Positions 5,525-7,113 of a stretch of 7,113 bases of DNA are shown here, piece after piece. Where the stretch lies: positions 1 through 7,113 of the forward strand of contig JAKQKF010000539.1 in assembly GCA_029560815.1 (NCBI GenBank). The letters are read 5' to 3'. The notes beneath the pieces are model-generated. The model saw only the letters and a program-made list of their open reading frames with translations, was not told the origin of the DNA and ran no database searches. Position numbers and translations under genes: made by a program. The first letter of the stretch is position 1, and each line of letters starts with the position of its first letter. Source of the stretch: a bacterium. GTDB taxonomy: Bacteria; KSB1; UBA2214.

Positions 5525-6956
5525 AAACCCGCAGATTGCGCACAAATTCCATCCCCTTTTCCACCGCCTGCTCGTTCAACGGAATAAGATTCTTCCGCTT
5601 GATCAGGGTTGGCATGGCGGCGAAAATGGCCTCCTTGGGCAGAATCGAGGTATAGCCGATGTAGGCTCCCAAAATGACCATGTTGGCGCCGCGGGTGTTG
5701 CCGAGTCCGTCAGCGATGGTCGAGGCCGGAATGCCCAGCACCTTGACATCGGTACGTTTGGGCGCCCGGGGAACCATGGCCGTATCGTAAATGATCAGCC
5801 CGCCCGGCACCACCTCGTCCTCGAACCGTTCGAGCGAGGGCAGATTCATCGCCACCAGCAGGGTCGGCCGCGACACCGTCGGTGAACCGATGCGCCGGTG
5901 CGACAGATTGACATGGCAGTTGGCCGTACCGCCGCGCATCTCCGGTCCGTACGAGGGGATCCAGGAGACATGATAGCCGGCATGCATGCCCGCTTCGGCC
6001 AGCATAAGGCCGAGCATCAGCACGCCCTGGCCGCCGAATCCCGCCAGCTTGATGCGGGGATCCTGGAACTCGGGCGCCGGCGGGGCGGCCTTGATTTCGG
6101 TTTCCCTCTCGACGGGAAGTTCCAGAGCCTCGCGGATGCCGTCCACCTGAAAAATGTGGCGCTTGTTCTCCGATACCGGCACCTCCTCGGTGCGGTCGCG
6201 GTAAACCCCGAGCGGGAACTGCTGGATCATGTTGTCGCTCAGCCACTGCTTGGACTGCACCGGGTCCATCTTCCAGTTCGAGGGGCAGGTCGACAGCACC
6301 TCGATCAGGGAAAAACCCTTGTTGTCGATCTGGTTCTTCAGCCCCTTGCGCACAGCGCGGCGCACTTTGGCCGTATTCTTGGCGTCGGTGAGCGCCACCC
6401 GCTCGACATAGACCGGGGCCTCGAGGGTGGAGATCATCTCGCTGACCTTGATCGGATAACCCTCATTGCCTGCATTGCGGCCGTAGGGCGAGGTGGTGGT
6501 CTTTTGGCCGACCAGGGTGGTCGGAGCGAGCTGACCGCCGGTCATGCCATAGATCGCATTGTTGACGAAAAAGACGGTGATGTTCTCGCCGCGGTTGGCC
6601 GCCTGGATGATCTCGGCCGTGCCGATGGCCGCCAGATCGCCGTCACCCTGATAGCTGATGACGATGCTCTCGGGATGGGTGCGCTTGAAGCCGGTCGCCG
6701 ACGCCGGAGCGCGGCCGTGGGCGCACTGGATGTTGCCGGTGCGGAAATAGTAATAGGCGAAGACGCTGCAGCCCACCGGACTGAAAAAAACCGTGCGCTC
6801 GCGGATGCCGAAATCATCGATCGCCTCGGCGATGAGCTTGTGCAGCACGCCGTGACCGCAGCCCGGGCAGTAATGGGTCACATCCTTGCTCGGGCTCGGA
6901 TTGCGGTCGTAAATATCGAAAAAACTATCCGCTTTTGCCAGAACTTTCTCTGCCAT
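5523..6956 (-). CDS. 2-oxoacid:ferredoxin oxidoreductase, fused TPP-binding beta and gamma subunits (VorA-VorC type)
   Basis: A 477-residue fusion. Residues about 1-255 are the thiamine-pyrophosphate beta subunit. Four Cys fit the usual 4Fe-4S ligand pattern: Cys30 and Cys33 in YCPGCGHG, Cys63 in PVGCSVF and Cys224 in LSTCPSNW. HGRAPASATGFKR (80-92) and the TPP/Mg motif from GDGD (104-107) to VNNAIYGMTGGQ (131-142) are intact. After a linker (about 256-299) comes the gamma domain (300-477) with GFGGQGV (306-312) and SYGPEMRGGTANC (335-347). The complex, with the alpha subunit encoded just upstream, converts a 2-oxoacid and CoA to acyl-CoA and CO2 while reducing ferredoxin in the cytoplasm. 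The sequence around residues 59-92 resembles 2-oxoisovalerate (Vor) enzymes, but 2-oxoglutarate or another acid is not excluded. ATG 6956 lies 3 nt after the alpha stop, with GGAGGG (6969-6964) 7 nt upstream, so the two are co-translated. Confidence 0.92.
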   Translation of the reverse strand: MAEKVLAKADSFFDIYDRNPSPSKDVTHYCPGCGHGVLHKLIAEAIDDFGIRERTVFFSPVGCSVFAYYYFRTGNIQCAHGRAPASATGFKRTHPESIVISYQGDGDLAAIGTAEIIQAANRGENITVFFVNNAIYGMTGGQLAPTTLVGQKTTTSPYGRNAGNEGYPIKVSEMISTLEAPVYVERVALTDAKNTAKVRRAVRKGLKNQIDNKGFSLIEVLSTCPSNWKMDPVQSKQWLSDNMIQQFPLGVYRDRTEEVPVSENKRHIFQVDGIREALELPVERETEIKAAPPAPEFQDPRIKLAGFGGQGVLMLGLMLAEAGMHAGYHVSWIPSYGPEMRGGTANCHVNLSHRRIGSPTVSRPTLLVAMNLPSLERFEDEVVPGGLIIYDTAMVPRAPKRTDVKVLGIPASTIADGLGNTRGANMVILGAYIGYTSILPKEAIFAAMPTLIKRKNLIPLNEQAVEKGMEFVRNLRV

Positions 6957-6959
6957 CGC

Positions 6960-7113
6960 TCAACCCTCCAGAATTTTCAGAGCCCGTTCCTGGACCTCTT
7001 CCGGCGAGGGGACCATCCCTCCCATCCGGTTGTGGAGGTGGACTGGACGCTTGCCGTTCAGGGCCAGGCGCACGTCATCCACCATCTGTCCGTTGGAGAG
7101 CTCAACCACCAGG
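6960..7113 (-). CDS. vorB: 2-oxoacid:ferredoxin oxidoreductase alpha subunit, C-terminal end (VorB type, cut by window edge)
   Basis: The last 51 codons of a gene entering from the right edge, ending ILEG and a TGA stop at 6962-6960. The visible residues LVVELSNGQMVDDVRLALNG, then KRPVHLHNRMGGMVPSPEEV, match the C terminus of alpha subunits of the VorB/KorA type (VVELNxGQM-x-x-DVR, then GRxGGxVPTPEE). The alpha chain carries the pyrimidine-binding part of the TPP site and works with the fused beta-gamma protein that starts 3 nt downstream. Its last codons contain the ribosome binding site of that gene. VorB is favoured over KorA because the partner looks Vor-like, but the fragment is too short to fix the substrate. 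Confidence 0.85.
   Translation of the reverse strand, partial: LVVELSNGQMVDDVRLALNGKRPVHLHNRMGGMVPSPEEVQERALKILEG

Noticed and set aside
5277..5885. A 202-codon plus-strand frame spanning the junction of the oxidoreductase and radical SAM genes
   Set aside because: It overlaps two well-supported minus-strand genes in antisense and has no family resemblance.

Overview
This is a GC-rich bacterial chromosomal segment in which every supported gene lies on the minus strand, so transcription runs from right to left. It has three transcription blocks.

Block 1 (7113 to about 1138) is a tightly packed operon. It contains the C-terminal end of a 2-oxoacid:ferredoxin oxidoreductase alpha subunit (VorB type), a fused TPP-binding beta plus gamma subunit of the same enzyme, and a long B12-binding-like radical SAM protein (TIGR03960 type) fused to a DUF2344/TIGR03936 domain. 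The last gene is an RNase E/G family ribonuclease (rng/cafA). Gaps are only 3, 9 and 13 nt. The block ends at a GC-rich intrinsic terminator about 75 nt after rng.

Block 2 (1126 to 392) is the ribosomal protein pair rplU (L21) and rpmA (L27). It is driven by a textbook sigma-70 type promoter (TTGACA, 17-nt spacer, TATATT) placed just after the rng terminator. It closes with a terminator whose 8-bp stem carries a GAAA loop and a 9-T tract. The rplU-rpmA gap holds two mutually exclusive potential hairpins, one of which would cover the rpmA Shine-Dalgarno sequence.

Block 3 (344 to the left edge) is the start of an exported protein with a signal peptide and a lamin tail domain, cut by the window edge.

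Functionally, radSAM-rng-rplU-rpmA is a neighbourhood known from many bacteria and links RNA processing and ribosome assembly to an uncharacterised radical SAM enzyme. The oxidoreductase genes upstream point to ferredoxin-based, anaerobic or microaerobic 2-oxoacid metabolism. L27 lacks the cleaved N-terminal extension of Firmicutes, and no prp (ysxB) gene lies between rplU and rpmA, which argues against Firmicutes. Clear Shine-Dalgarno sequences before the genes and an E. coli-like promoter argue against typical Bacteroidota. The lamin-tail exported protein and the fused beta-gamma oxidoreductase would fit an uncultured FCB-type lineage (for example KSB1, Zixibacteria or Calditrichota relatives), but that placement is inference. 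No mobile element, CRISPR array, tRNA or rRNA was seen. The least understood component is the radical SAM-DUF2344 fusion.
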